NCBI GenBank assembly: GCA_030650875.1
Contig: JAUSDK010000231.1
Span: 1-46,879, forward strand
Direction: 5' to 3'
Length of the DNA: 46,879 nucleotides
DNA from: Polaromonas sp.
GTDB lineage: Bacteria; Pseudomonadota; Gammaproteobacteria; Burkholderiales; Burkholderiaceae_C
Positions 6,774-15,497 of the stretch are shown here, piece by piece. The notes below the pieces were generated by a model, which saw nothing but the letters and a program-made list of their open reading frames with translations, was not told the DNA's origin and ran no database searches. How positions within the stretch are numbered: the stretch's first letter is position 1; every line of letters begins with the position of its first letter. The position numbers were made by a program, and so were the translations under genes.

Positions 6774-8234
6774 ATGACTGAAGAAATCCACAACAAACCG
6801 ACCTCTGCGCCTGCCGACTACCCACTCGACTTGCTCGCCGTCGAGTCGCTTGACATTGAAGCCCAGGGTATTGCGCACCGGGCAGACGGCAAAGTCGTGT
6901 TCATTGAAGGCGCGTTGCCGTTTGAGCTGGTGACGGCCAATGTTTACCGCAAGAAAAGCGCGTTTGAAAAGGCCACGCTGCTGGCGGTTCACCGCGAGTC
7001 CTCGCAGCGGGTCCGCCCGGCGTGCCCCAACTTTGGCATGCACACCGGTGCCTGCGGCGGCTGCAAGATGCAGCATTTGCATGTGGGGGCGCAGGTGGCG
7101 GTCAAGCAGCGTGTGCTGGAAGACAACCTGCGCTACATCGGCAAGGTCAAGGCCGACAACCTGTTGCGGCCCATCGAAGGGCCGGCTTGGGCTTACCGCT
7201 ACCGTGCGCGCCTGTCGGTCCGCTATGTCCGCAAAAAGGGCGCCGTGCTGGTCGGTTTTCATGAGCGCAAGAGCGGCTATGTCGCCGACATGAGCGAGTG
7301 CCGTGTGTTGCCCAGGCATGTCAGCGACATGCTGCTGCCGCTGCGGGAACTGATTGGCAGCATGGATGCCCGGGAAACCGTGCCGCAGATCGAACTGGCG
7401 TGTGGCGACGCGGTGACAGCCATGGTGCTGCGCCACATGGAGCCGCTCAGCGACGGCGATCTGGCCAGGCTTCGGGCTTTTGCCGCCGCGCATGTGGGCC
7501 TGCAATGGTGGCTCCAGTCCGGTGGGCTGGAGACCGTCAAGCTGCTGGACGAGGACGTGCCGCAGTTGAGCTACGGCTTGCCGGAGTTCGGCGTGCTCAT
7601 GCCGTTCAAGCCGACTGATTTCACCCAGGTCAATCCGGAGATCAACCAGGTGCTGGTGTCCCGCGCGCTGCGCTTGCTGGATGTGCAGCCGCATGAGCGG
7701 GTGATTGACTGGTTTTGCGGACTGGGCAATTTCACGTTGCCGCTGGCCACGCGTGCCCGAGAGGTGCTGGGCATTGAGGGCAGCGAGGTGCTGGTGGCCC
7801 GTTCGCGCGACAATTTTGAGTTAAATAAACCGGCTTCCAAGGTGCGGCCGGCGCTGGCTGCTACTACGTTTGTAGCGCGCAATCTTTTTGAGATGACGCC
7901 TTCGATGCTGGTCAAGGACGGCATGGCTGACAAGTGGCTGGTGGACCCGCCGCGCGAAGGGGCGTTTGAGCTGTTCAAGTCCCTGGCCGCGCTGCACCAG
8001 CAGATCGTGACCGGCGTGCCCTGCGATGACGCAGGACAGCAGCAAAGCCTGCTGCTGGGCGACTGGACGCTGCCCAGCCGCATTGTGTATGTGAGCTGCA
8101 ATCCGGCCACCCTGGCCCGCGACGCGGGCTTGCTGGTGGATGGCGGCGCTTACCGCTGCACGGCAGCCGGCGTGGTGAATATGTTCCCGCACACGGCGCA
8201 TGTGGAGTCCATGGCGGTGTTTGAGCGGGTGTAG
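6774..8234 (+). CDS. rlmD: 23S rRNA (uracil(1939)-C(5))-methyltransferase
   Basis: This 486-residue protein has an N-terminal TRAM-like OB domain, then the [4Fe-4S] cysteines C84, C94, C97 ([18 protein letters not shown]) and C176 (MSECRVLP). The C-terminal SAM-dependent methyltransferase domain has [17 protein letters not shown] and the catalytic [11 protein letters not shown] (C442), with the general base E478 in HVESMAVFE. It methylates U1939 of 23S rRNA. It has its own leader after the nlpD terminator and is closed by a 25-bp palindrome. The assignment to RlmD rather than RlmC rests on length, the iron-sulfur motif and its place after nlpD. Confidence 0.93.
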   Translation: MTEEIHNKPTSAPADYPLDLLAVESLDIEAQGIAHRADGKVVFIEGALPFELVTANVYRKKSAFEKATLLAVHRESSQRVRPACPNFGMHTGACGGCKMQHLHVGAQVAVKQRVLEDNLRYIGKVKADNLLRPIEGPAWAYRYRARLSVRYVRKKGAVLVGFHERKSGYVADMSECRVLPRHVSDMLLPLRELIGSMDARETVPQIELACGDAVTAMVLRHMEPLSDGDLARLRAFAAAHVGLQWWLQSGGLETVKLLDEDVPQLSYGLPEFGVLMPFKPTDFTQVNPEINQVLVSRALRLLDVQPHERVIDWFCGLGNFTLPLATRAREVLGIEGSEVLVARSRDNFELNKPASKVRPALAATTFVARNLFEMTPSMLVKDGMADKWLVDPPREGAFELFKSLAALHQQIVTGVPCDDAGQQQSLLLGDWTLPSRIVYVSCNPATLARDAGLLVDGGAYRCTAAGVVNMFPHTAHVESMAVFERV

Positions 8235-8250
8235 GTACTTTCACCAAACT

Positions 8251-8304
8251 TTTCAGCAAGCAACAAAAAAGGGCCCGAAGGCCCTTTTTTGTTGCTTGCT
8301 GAAA
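8251..8304. terminator. Bidirectional terminator, 25-bp perfect stem
   Basis: Two perfect 25-base arms (8251-8275 and 8280-8304) surround the tetraloop CGAA. Each arm carries a run of six A or T, so the element can end transcripts from both rlmD (+) and the Bax-inhibitor gene (-), which converge here. Confidence 0.9.
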
Positions 8305-8320
8305 ACCAGACGGGTTGGAG

Positions 8321-9013
8321 TTAGTCGCGTTCACCACCAAAGATGCCCAGCAGGGCCAGCATGGCCTGGAAGACGTTGAACACGTCCAGGTACAAGGCCA
8401 GCGTGGCGCTGATGTAGTTGGTTTCGCCACCGTCCAGAATCCGCTTCAGGTCATACAGCATGTAGGCGCTGAAAATCGCGATCACGGCCACCGAAAGAGC
8501 CATCATGCCGGCGGTGGAGCCGACAAAAATATTGACCACGCCGCCCACCATCACCACGATGGCGCCGACAAACAGCCATTTCCCCATGCCGGACAAGTCA
8601 CGCTTGATCACGCTGGCCAGCGTTGCCATGACAAAAAACACACCGGCCGTGCCGCCCATGGCCGTCATGATCAATTGGGCACCATTGCTGAAGCCCAGGA
8701 TCATGCCGATCATGCGGGACAGCATCAGACCCATGAAGAAGGTAAAGCCCAGCAGCACAGGCACGCCTGCTGCCGAGTTTTTGGTCTTTTCAATGGCGTA
8801 CATGAAGCCGAAAGCGCCGCCCAGAAAAACGACCAAGCCCAAGCCACCGCTCAACGCAGCTGTAATACCCGTGGCCACGCCCACCCAGGCACCCAGTACC
8901 GTGGGCAGCAGGCTCAGAGCCAGCAGCCAGTACGTGTTGCGCATCACCTTGTTGCGCTCTTGCAAGGCCGCACCGGCCGAGCCATAACCAAGGGGTTGAA
9001 CGTTTTCATTCAT
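8321..9013 (-). CDS. Bax inhibitor-1/YccA family membrane protein
   Basis: This 230-residue protein is nearly all hydrophobic, with about seven transmembrane helices, and ends ALYLDVFNVFQAMLALLGIF as is usual in BI-1/YccA/YbhL proteins. MYAIEKTKNSA and YMLYDLKRILDGGETNYI are further family hallmarks. Family members sit in the inner membrane; E. coli YccA binds and restrains FtsH, while others act as pH-sensitive calcium leak channels. The ATG at 9013 has GGAGAT seven bases upstream and was preferred to upstream in-frame codons that would add 64 unrelated residues. FtsH is encoded elsewhere in this window, but no operon link exists. Confidence 0.9.
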   Translation of the reverse strand: MNENVQPLGYGSAGAALQERNKVMRNTYWLLALSLLPTVLGAWVGVATGITAALSGGLGLVVFLGGAFGFMYAIEKTKNSAAGVPVLLGFTFFMGLMLSRMIGMILGFSNGAQLIMTAMGGTAGVFFVMATLASVIKRDLSGMGKWLFVGAIVVMVGGVVNIFVGSTAGMMALSVAVIAIFSAYMLYDLKRILDGGETNYISATLALYLDVFNVFQAMLALLGIFGGERD

Positions 9014-9214
9014 GAGCATCATCTCCATAAACCCAGCAAATGCTGATAAAACCATTTTACGGGCCATGCTTTCATTTACAAGAGTGCAAGCACATGCACT
9101 CCTTATTTTCTGTAAGGGCTCTATAGAAAGTTTGCTTGGCCACAAGTGCTGAAGCCATGAAAAATTGCGTATGCTTGACGTCTTTGCCAAAAAATCTCGA
9201 ACCACTGGAACACC

Positions 9215-9622
9215 ATGAAATCAAAAGCAGTACTTGAACTTGTCGACGTCAAGGCTATCGCAGCTGCCGCCGAGGCCGAAGCCCTGAAAAACAAATGGGC
9301 CGTCACCATCGCCATCGTGGACGATGGCGGCCATTTGCTGCACTTGCAGCGGCTCGACGGCGCAGCGCCCATTTCCTCGCACATTGCGCCGGCCAAGGCC
9401 AACACCGCGGCCATGGGTCAGCGCGAAAGCAAGGTCTATGAGGACGTCATCAACGGAGGCCGCACCTCGTTTCTGTCGGCGCCTTATATCCAGGGCATGC
9501 TCGAAGGCGGCGTGCCTATCATCAAGGACGGCCAGTGCCTCGGCGCTGTCGGCGTGAGCGGCGTGAAGTCCTCGGAAGATGCGCAGGTCGCGCGCGCCGG
9601 CATTGCCGCCATCGGACTGTGA
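9215..9622 (+). CDS. GlcG/HbpS family protein (heme-binding-like)
   Basis: This 135-residue single-domain protein has the GlcG/HbpS pattern: AVTIAIVDDGGHLLHLQRLDGA, PAKANTAAMGQRES and GGVPIIKDGQCLGAVGVSG. The family includes HbpS, a heme-binding redox sensor partner, and GlcG, encoded with glycolate oxidase genes. No signal peptide is seen, so it should be cytoplasmic. It is monocistronic with its own terminator 30 bases downstream. The neighbouring iron block makes a heme link attractive, but no heme ligand can be assigned by eye. Confidence 0.88.
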   Translation: MKSKAVLELVDVKAIAAAAEAEALKNKWAVTIAIVDDGGHLLHLQRLDGAAPISSHIAPAKANTAAMGQRESKVYEDVINGGRTSFLSAPYIQGMLEGGVPIIKDGQCLGAVGVSGVKSSEDAQVARAGIAAIGL

Positions 9623-9651
9623 TCCAGCCCTCTGGTTGGGCGCAGGCCTGA

Positions 9652-9687
9652 CGTAAAAAAGCCGACGTTGACGTCGGCTTTTTTACG
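9652..9687. terminator. Terminator after GlcG-like gene
   Basis: Sixteen-base perfect arms (9652-9667 and 9672-9687) around TTGA contain six A on one side and six T on the other, so it can work in both directions and also close the hemP end of the iron operon. Confidence 0.88.
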
Positions 9688-9833
9688 GGCAACTCAAGCC
9701 TCTGGCCTGGTGGATCATCGAAAAAAAAGCCTGGCTCATGGGCACCAGAAGGCGCCTGTGGCTGGCAAAAACGACCCTGGATGCTTGGCTTCAAGCACCT
9801 GGTCGCCCCACGATGAAACGGATGTGGTTGTGC

Positions 9834-10052
9834 TTACTTGGTCAAGATCAGTTTGCCCAGGCGCGTAGCCTGCAGGCGGTAGGTCAAGCCGTTGTGGCTG
9901 ATTTCAACCGTTTTCTGGCCGCGCAAAATATCGGTGCTGTTGACGCAAGGGGCGCATGCGCCTGGCGGTTGGGCATCTGAATCCGCTTTGGAATGCGACG
10001 ATGAACAGGTGGGCAGGCGCACGGTTTTGGAGGAGGGCAGCGCTAAGGGCAT
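9834..10052 (-). CDS. hemP: Hemin uptake protein HemP
   Basis: The last 35 of 72 residues match HemP: DILRGQKTVEISHNGLTYRL followed by QATRLGKLILTK, the family's signature ending. HemP is a tiny protein tied to hemin uptake; in Burkholderia it is needed for expression or function of the heme receptor. The N-terminal half is rich in Ser, Pro and Cys, and the start at 10052 is uncertain because the family is variable there. It follows exbD by 80 bases on the same strand and probably belongs to the tonB-exbBD iron operon. Confidence 0.82.
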   Translation of the reverse strand: MPLALPSSKTVRLPTCSSSHSKADSDAQPPGACAPCVNSTDILRGQKTVEISHNGLTYRLQATRLGKLILTK

Positions 10053-10132
10053 GATGATGAAACCGGTTGATTCTTCGACGCGTTAACGATGGCTGCCCGC
10101 ATTGGCGGGAGGCAGGCTTTTCACGAAAATAG

Positions 10133-10555
10133 TCAGTTTTTGGGCTCGGTAATAAACCCGATCTTGCGCAGTCCGGCCTGCTGCGCTGCCGCCATGGCTT
10201 GGGCCACACGCTCGTAGCGCACCGCCTTGTCGCCCCGTATGTGCAGGTCGGGTTGTGGTTGTTGCGCGGCAGCGGCCTTTAGTTGCGTCGCCAGTTCGTC
10301 ATCCGCCACCTGGTTTTCATTCAGAAAATAATGGCCTGCGGCATCGACGCTCAGGCGAACCGTTTCAGGCTTGATGTTTTGCACCTCGTTGCTGGCGCGA
10401 GGCAGGTCAATGTTGACGGCGTGCTTCATCACCGGAATCGTGATGATGAAGATGATCAGCAGCACCAGCATGATGTCCACCATGGGCGTCATGTTGATTT
10501 CGTTCATCACTTCGTCGTTGTCATCGGCGATGTTGTTGGGGGTTCCGAAGGCCAT
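10133..10555 (-). CDS. exbD: Biopolymer transport protein ExbD
   Basis: This 140-residue protein has a short cytoplasmic start, NEINMTPMVDIMLVLLIIFI with the functional Asp in its single transmembrane helix, and a periplasmic domain ending ERVAQAMAAAQQAGLRKIGF. ExbD forms the proton-driven ExbB-ExbD motor that energises TonB in the inner membrane. It is 13 bases downstream of exbB. Confidence 0.95.
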   Translation of the reverse strand: MAFGTPNNIADDNDEVMNEINMTPMVDIMLVLLIIFIITIPVMKHAVNIDLPRASNEVQNIKPETVRLSVDAAGHYFLNENQVADDELATQLKAAAAQQPQPDLHIRGDKAVRYERVAQAMAAAQQAGLRKIGFITEPKN

Positions 10556-10568
10556 GGGGTGTGTTCCT

Positions 10569-11282
10569 TCAGGCTTTTTTCATCGGTATGACCTGGGCCG
10601 AGCCGAGGCTGTTGACGCGGGCACCGGTCACAAAATAGGCGTGAAGGTCGTGGGCAAAGCGATTGAGCTTGTGCAGAACGCCCTTGTTGCCGCGCACCAG
10701 CGCGTTGTAGCCCAGCACAGCGGGAATAGCCACCGCCAGGCCCAGCGCCGTCATGATCAAGGACTCGCCAATCGGCCCCGCCACCTTGTCAATGGTGGCC
10801 TGGCCTGCCGCGCCAATTGCCAGCAGCGCGTGGTAAATACCCCAGACCGTGCCAAACAGACCCACAAACGGCGCTGTGGAGCCCACCGATGCCAGGATGG
10901 CCAGGCCTGATTGCAGCCGGGCGGTGAATTCATCGAGGGCGTTGCGCAATGCACGCGTGACCCAGTCGCTCATGTCCAGCGTGTCGCGCAACTGCGCCTT
11001 GGTGTTGCGGTGGTGGGCTGCGGCCTCGTGGCCTTCCAGTGCCAACTGACGAAGTGGGTTGCCCGGGTCTTCGCCCAGCGTGGTCAGGCCGGCGGCAAAG
11101 TCCTCGCTCTGCCAGAAGTCTTCCGCGCTCCTGGCCAGGCGTTTGTACTTGATGAGGTCCAGCGTCTTGATGAGGATGACCATCCACGAGGCCAGCGACA
11201 TGAGCAGCAGCAGCAGGGCCACCGACTTGGTCACGACGTCGCCCTGGCTCCAGACGTTGGCAAGGCCGAATTGGGAATTCAT
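10569..11282 (-). CDS. exbB: Biopolymer transport protein ExbB (MotA/TolQ/ExbB family)
   Basis: This 237-residue protein has three predicted transmembrane helices: one near residues 20-40, then a pair including LAILASVGSTAPFVGLFGTV and ESLIMTALGLAVAIPAVLGY. These hold the conserved TxxxGLxGTV and the Gly/Pro-rich channel helix of the ExbB/TolQ family. It assembles as the pentameric stator around ExbD and drives TonB with the proton gradient. It sits between tonB (29-base gap) and exbD (13-base gap), so the ExbB call is preferred to TolQ. Confidence 0.95.
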   Translation of the reverse strand: MNSQFGLANVWSQGDVVTKSVALLLLLMSLASWMVILIKTLDLIKYKRLARSAEDFWQSEDFAAGLTTLGEDPGNPLRQLALEGHEAAAHHRNTKAQLRDTLDMSDWVTRALRNALDEFTARLQSGLAILASVGSTAPFVGLFGTVWGIYHALLAIGAAGQATIDKVAGPIGESLIMTALGLAVAIPAVLGYNALVRGNKGVLHKLNRFAHDLHAYFVTGARVNSLGSAQVIPMKKA

Positions 11283-11311
11283 GAATTCAATACTCCACAG
11301 TTTTTTAAAAT

Positions 11312-12022
11312 TTACTCAAGAACCCAGTTGAAGGGAACGTTGAACGTCATGGCTTCAGCGACGCCGTTGCGCTTGCCCGGCGTGTAGCGCCAGCGCATGA
11401 TGGCCTGGTAAGCGGCCTGGTCCAGACGCTCGAAGCCGCTGGACTTGACCAGCCGGGCGCTGACGGCGGTGCCGTCAACGCCAATCAGCACGCTGTGAAC
11501 GACCAGACCCTGCTCACCCAGACGCCGGCTCAAAGCCGGGTAGGGTGGTTTGGGGTTGCGCAGGTAGTCGGCATCGCTGGAGGGCATCTGGACCACGGCT
11601 GGCACAGGGGGCGCGGCGCGTGTCACCGGGGCGGGGGGGGCTTGCGCCACCGGGGCTGTCGGCGGGGGGGGCGCTGTCACGCCAGTCGGCGCGTCAGGCG
11701 ACGGTGTCGTGTCCGCAATGGCCAGGGGCTGCGGCGCGGCAGGCGCTTTGACGACTGCTTTTTTAGGCATCACCGGCGCCGGCGTCCTGGGCGCGGGTCG
11801 GGCAGGCTCGGCTTTGGGCGCTGGCGGATCGACAAACTCCACCAACATTTCAGCGGGAACCAGCAACTCGGCCGCGCGCATCAGCAGGCCGCTTTGCAAG
11901 GCCCAGATGAAGCCCAGATGCAAGACCACCACCACGAACGCAATGACCGCATTGCGGCTGACCGGCGGGCGCAAGCGTGTCGCCGTTGGCGCAGAAGTGT
12001 TGGAAAAGGCAGTTGCATTCAT
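11312..12022 (-). CDS. tonB: Energy transducer TonB
   Basis: This protein of about 236 residues has one N-terminal signal-anchor helix (AVIAFVVVVLHLGFIWAL), a long Pro/Ala-rich periplasm-spanning region (PPPPTAPVAQAPPAPV) and a C-terminal TonB domain (NPKPPYPALSRRLGEQGLVV to AYQAIMRWRYTPGKRNG). It transmits energy from ExbBD to outer-membrane receptors such as the siderophore receptor encoded 3.5 kb away. The start is either ATG 12022 or GTG 12049; neither has a strong ribosome-binding site, and the ATG was preferred. Confidence 0.95.
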   Translation of the reverse strand: MNATAFSNTSAPTATRLRPPVSRNAVIAFVVVVLHLGFIWALQSGLLMRAAELLVPAEMLVEFVDPPAPKAEPARPAPRTPAPVMPKKAVVKAPAAPQPLAIADTTPSPDAPTGVTAPPPPTAPVAQAPPAPVTRAAPPVPAVVQMPSSDADYLRNPKPPYPALSRRLGEQGLVVHSVLIGVDGTAVSARLVKSSGFERLDQAAYQAIMRWRYTPGKRNGVAEAMTFNVPFNWVLE

Positions 12023-12083
12023 CAGAAAATATACGGGGGGTTGGGTCACAAGATTGCCACAAGCATGGCCAGGGCGCCAGCTA

Positions 12084-12170
12084 TTAGCGTCGCAAGACCC
12101 ACCAGGCGGCGCCCATCACCAGGGCCAGACTGATGGGCAGCGTGGCGATCAGGAGTGTGAGGTGGTCCAT
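12084..12170 (-). CDS. 28-residue single-helix membrane peptide between bfd and tonB
   Basis: An ATG at 12170 preceded by GGAAAG (eight bases away) opens a 28-codon frame ending TAA. The peptide begins MDHLTLL, is one continuous hydrophobic helix (PISLALVMGAAWWV) and ends LRR, a pattern of N-out or N-in single-pass small membrane proteins with a positive cytoplasmic tail. It overlaps the last 22 bases of bfd, which suggests translational coupling, and lies 62 bases before tonB. It is too short for default gene callers. The function is unknown; membrane anchoring of an iron-operon partner is possible. That it is translated is an inference from the ribosome-binding site, frame and hydrophobicity. 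Confidence 0.55.
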   Translation of the reverse strand: MDHLTLLIATLPISLALVMGAAWWVLRR

Positions 12171-12382
12171 GCGTGGCTTTCCAGGGGACGGTTTGCCTGC
12201 TTGATATGGGCCGTGGGGCTGGTCGCGCTGCATTGGGCCACCACGTCACGGGCACAGCCTTCGCAGCGGCCGCATTGGGTCGCCACACCGAGTTCGAACT
12301 GGATCTCGTCAAAGCCCATGCCGGCACGGGCGTGACGGGCGATTTCACGGTCAGAGATTCGGCGGCAGACACAGATGATCAT
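12149..12382 (-). CDS. bfd: Bacterioferritin-associated ferredoxin
   Basis: This 77-residue protein begins MIICVCRRISDREIA and has the second cysteine pair in ATQCGRCEGCARDV, giving the CxC...CxxC set that binds the [2Fe-2S] cluster in Bfd (Fer2_BFD domain). Bfd reduces the iron core of bacterioferritin to release iron under starvation. The C-terminal 20 residues are a variable tail. It is the first gene behind a Fur-type box, followed by the small peptide and tonB-exbB-exbD-hemP. Bacterioferritin itself is at 18,073. Confidence 0.93.
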   Translation of the reverse strand: MIICVCRRISDREIARHARAGMGFDEIQFELGVATQCGRCEGCARDVVAQCSATSPTAHIKQANRPLESHAWTTSHS

Positions 12383-12428
12383 GATGATGGATTTTGCTGG
12401 CTGATAAACAAGGAATGGTAAAAGTATA

Positions 12429-12447
12429 AATGCGAATGGATCTTATT
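12429..12447 (-). promoter_or_regulatory. Fur-box-like operator upstream of bfd-tonB operon
   Basis: On the minus strand AATAAGATCCATTCGCATT matches 15 of 19 positions of the commonly seen Fur site AATGAGAATCATTCTCATT. It lies 47 bases upstream of the bfd start. Iron-dependent repression of the whole block is expected. Confidence 0.75.
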
Positions 12448-12550
12448 TGCAATAACTTTAACTTCTGCAGTTCATTCTTTTGTAACCGGCTTATTGCCAA
12501 ATCTGTCGCGCCGGTTGCCGCCCGGTCTTGGGAATGGCCAGGGCGGAGGG

Positions 12551-13655
12551 TTATGCCCTGCGCTGTGGTAGTGGCAGGCACGCCCAGTGGTTGTCCAGCC
12601 GAATAGCGCTTTGACTCACTTTCTGCGCTTGAGGCGCAGCGTTGGAGTCGCCGGAGATCCATAAGGTGTCGTTCTGGCCGCCAGCCCAGCAGCCGCTGTC
12701 CACGGATGCCACGGCACAGGCATTGGGCAGCGCTACCAACTTGTGCCACGAACCATCGGTATTGAACAAGGCAACGCCGTTAACACGCGGGCAACCCACC
12801 GCCCAGCCATCCTTTAGGGCACAAATGGTCCCGCCATAGCCCGCAAGGCTGGTGGCGACTTCAAACAGTTTGAGCGCGCTTCCGTCAAACAGCGCCAGTA
12901 CCGGGGCCTGTTTTTTTGCTCGGCCGCCTCGTGCTCGGCTTGCAGCGCAATTCCCAGCAAGGGCCGGTGCTTTCCGTCTGAGGCGTCTTGCCATGCCAGA
13001 TGATGCAAGCTCAGGCGCTTGTCTGCCAGTCGCCACTGGCCCAGCAGTGCGCCGGTGCGGGCATCCAGCTTGACGAGCGAGGAGTCTATTTTGGCCAAGT
13101 CAAGTTTTGCGCGTCCCGTCTCGGGGCGGGTTGGAACGCCGCCGTTGGCAACGATCAGTGCTGGCCGTGCCGAATCCGTCGCGTCCCAGATCAACTCGTG
13201 CGAATCGATGCCGAACGTCGGCCACTCTTCGAGCTTGGCCAGAGCGCGCGCATTCCGCACGCCGACCAGCCCGGCGCCGGTTGCCAGGTCGGTCTCGGTG
13301 GTGTAGAGCCGCTTGCCATCCGGGCTGGCGATGACATGCCCATTGAATGCCTGACCGGAGTCTGCCCATTGCCATTGCACCGGCTGGCCGTTGTTGGGCG
13401 ACCAGCGTAGCAGCCAGTCGCCGGGCCGCCGGGCTACCGCCAGCAGGGTGTTGTCCGGCAGGGCCAGCACGCCATGCGCGCGGGTCGGCACGGCAATGGA
13501 CTCTACGGTGCCCAGCGAGCCGTGGGTTTGCGGCCCAAGCAGGCCAACCGCAAAACCTTCAGCGTATTCCCATGCGGCGATCAGCAGCGCGAACGATGCC
13601 AGCTTCCCGCCTCAGTCTGCGGACCATGTGGCGATCACGCGATTGGGGGCGACGT
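12551..13655 (-). pseudogene. DUF1513 family protein, broken by stop and frameshift
   Basis: Two frames together encode a DUF1513 protein (a periplasmic beta-propeller-like family found in Fur-controlled iron operons). The first reads SLGTVESIAVPTRAHGVLAL and ARRPGDWLLRW down to a run of seven A (plus-strand T 12911-12917). The product continues in another frame (APVLALFDGSALKLFEVATS to the family ending DNHW). Adding one A restores the frame. Upstream, RVIATWSAD is followed by an in-frame TGA at about 13613-13615, then GGKLASFALLIAAWEYAEGF. No signal peptide remains; the reading frame abuts the end of the hydroxy-acid oxidase gene. The homopolymer shift could be a sequencing error, but the extra stop and missing N-terminus argue for real decay. 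Confidence 0.75.
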
Positions 13656-14777
13656 TCAGTCCGTTTTGAACAGGAGTTCAGGCGTGGCCTGCGCCAGCGT
13701 GCGGCAGCCGCACAGTGCCATGGCGATTTCAAGTTCATCGCGTAGCAGGCGCAGCACATGCGCCACGCCCAGCGCGCCAGCATTGGCCAGCCCATAAACA
13801 TAAGGGCGCCCCACTAGCACGGCGCTGGCGCCCAGTGCCATGGCCTTCAGGATGTCGGTGCCGCGGCGTATGCCGCCATCGACCAGCACCGGCAGGTCAC
13901 CGGCCACGGCCTGCACGATGCCGGGCAGCGCGCTGGCGGTGGCCGGTGTCGTGTCAAGCGTGCGCCCGCCATGGTTGGAAACCATGATGCCCGCCAGCTG
14001 GAGAGCGGCGGCCTGACGCGCGTCAGCGGGATGCAACACGCCTTTCAACAGTATCGGCAGGCGTGTGATGGATTGCAGCCAGGCCACGTCGTCCCAGGTG
14101 GGCGCGCTGGCCAGCAGGCCGTCGAACAGCGCGCTCTGGCCCGGCGTCAGTCTGGTGGGCGAGGGGGGCTGCAAGCCTTCGAGGTTGACGGCCGAGATGT
14201 GGGGCGGCAGGCAAAAGCCGGCGCGGCGCTCCCGGTCGCGCGCGCCGCTGGTCGGCGCGTCTACCGTGAGCACAAGGGCCTCGTAGCCGGCGTTTTCGGC
14301 GCGCTGCACCAGTTCGCGGGTGAAGCCCCGGTCGTGCTGGAGGTAGAGCTGAAACCACAGGGGGCCGCGCTGCGCTTCGCCCAGGAAGGCCTTGGCGACC
14401 GTTTCAAGCGGCATGCTGGCCTGCGTGCTCAAGACCAGGCCGGCGCCTTGGGCGGCCGCGGCGTACGCGCTGGCCAGTTCGCCATCGGGGTGCGCCAGGC
14501 GCTGGAAGGCCACCGGCGCAAGCAAGATTGGATGGGCTAGCGTGCGGCCCAGCAGTTCAAGGCGTGTATGCCCACCCGCGATGGTCTGCAGCACGCGCGG
14601 GTAGAGCAGGCGCTGGTCCCAGGCACTGCGATTGGCACGCAGCGTGATTTCATCGGCCGCGCCGCCGCTGAAGTAGGCCCAGGCCTTGTCGTCCAGCCGG
14701 GTGCGCGCATGCGCCTCATGGTCGGCCAGGGTCACGACCCCGGGCGGAATCACGCCTTGCGCCGGGAGGCTGCTCAT
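13656..14777 (-). CDS. FMN-dependent alpha-hydroxy-acid oxidase/dehydrogenase (LldD-like)
   Basis: This 373-residue TIM-barrel flavoprotein has the family landmarks: [57 protein letters not shown]245 in LLKGVL, the catalytic H269 and R272 in [10 protein letters not shown], and [18 protein letters not shown]. It should oxidise an L-2-hydroxy acid such as lactate, glycolate or mandelate; which one is not readable. Its start overlaps the stop of the PiuC-type gene by 4 bases, so it is in the siderophore-receptor operon. An iron-repressed hydroxy-acid oxidase may act on a hydroxycarboxylate siderophore part or replace an iron enzyme; this is inference. Confidence 0.9.
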   Translation of the reverse strand: MSSLPAQGVIPPGVVTLADHEAHARTRLDDKAWAYFSGGAADEITLRANRSAWDQRLLYPRVLQTIAGGHTRLELLGRTLAHPILLAPVAFQRLAHPDGELASAYAAAAQGAGLVLSTQASMPLETVAKAFLGEAQRGPLWFQLYLQHDRGFTRELVQRAENAGYEALVLTVDAPTSGARDRERRAGFCLPPHISAVNLEGLQPPSPTRLTPGQSALFDGLLASAPTWDDVAWLQSITRLPILLKGVLHPADARQAAALQLAGIMVSNHGGRTLDTTPATASALPGIVQAVAGDLPVLVDGGIRRGTDILKAMALGASAVLVGRPYVYGLANAGALGVAHVLRLLRDELEIAMALCGCRTLAQATPELLFKTD

Positions 14778-15463
14778 GTGTCGGCCCAGAGGCGCAGCAG
14801 GTTGTGGTAGGTGCCGGTGAGGCCGACCACGCCCCTGTCGGTTTCGCCCAGCGTCTGGCGCAATCGGCCCAGGTGTTCGTCCATGTCGAACAGCAGGCGC
14901 CGCTGTTCGTCGCTGCGGACCAGGCTTTCGATCCAGAAAAAACTCGCGATGCGTTGGCCGCGTGTCACGGGCGTCACCTGGTGGACGGTGGTGCCGGGGT
15001 AGAGAATCAGGTGGCCGGCAGGCAGCTTGATGCGCTGGGTTCCCTGGGTGTCTTGGATGACCAACTCGCCGCCGTCATAGTCGGCCGGGTCGGACAGGAA
15101 CAGCGTGCAGGAAATGTCGGTGCGCACCCACTGCTGGGTGGCCTTTGAATGCAGCACGGCGCCGTCGATGTGCGGGCCGTAGAAATTGGAGTCACCGTGG
15201 TAACGGTTGAAGAGCGGGTTGAAGATCTTTTTGGGGAGCGCGGCGGAAAGGAACAGCGGGTCACGGTTGATGGCTGCCAGCACCAGGGCCTGCAGGCGCC
15301 TGGCGACGTCGCTGTCCTGGGCCAGTTGATGGTTCTGTTTTTGTGTGACTGCCTGCCCACCCGCACTGCTGCGTCCATCGATCCAGGGCGCGTCGCCACC
15401 AAGCAGGTCCCGAGCCTGCGCCAGTTCGTCGCTTGAAAGGATGTTCGTCAGGTGTAGCAGCAT
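14774..15463 (-). CDS. piuC: PKHD-type Fe(II)/2-oxoglutarate hydroxylase (PiuC/YbiX)
   Basis: This 229-residue protein has the facial triad H98, D100 (GPHIDGAVL) and H161 ([10 protein letters not shown]), with R171 ([11 protein letters not shown]) as the 2-oxoglutarate ligand. The length and the ending [20 protein letters not shown] are typical of PiuC/YbiX. Such genes regularly sit beside TonB-dependent catecholate or Fiu-type receptors and are Fur-controlled; the exact substrate is unsettled. It starts 34 bases downstream of the receptor gene and is coupled to the oxidase gene. Confidence 0.93.
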   Translation of the reverse strand: MLLHLTNILSSDELAQARDLLGGDAPWIDGRSSAGGQAVTQKQNHQLAQDSDVARRLQALVLAAINRDPLFLSAALPKKIFNPLFNRYHGDSNFYGPHIDGAVLHSKATQQWVRTDISCTLFLSDPADYDGGELVIQDTQGTQRIKLPAGHLILYPGTTVHQVTPVTRGQRIASFFWIESLVRSDEQRRLLFDMDEHLGRLRQTLGETDRGVVGLTGTYHNLLRLWADT

Positions 15464-15497
15464 GATGTATGGCGCGGGGATGGGCAGGCGAGGGGGT

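Noticed and set aside
13559-13801. An 80-codon minus-strand frame over the lldD end
   Set aside because: It is out of frame with both the hydroxy-acid oxidase and DUF1513 and is explained by them.
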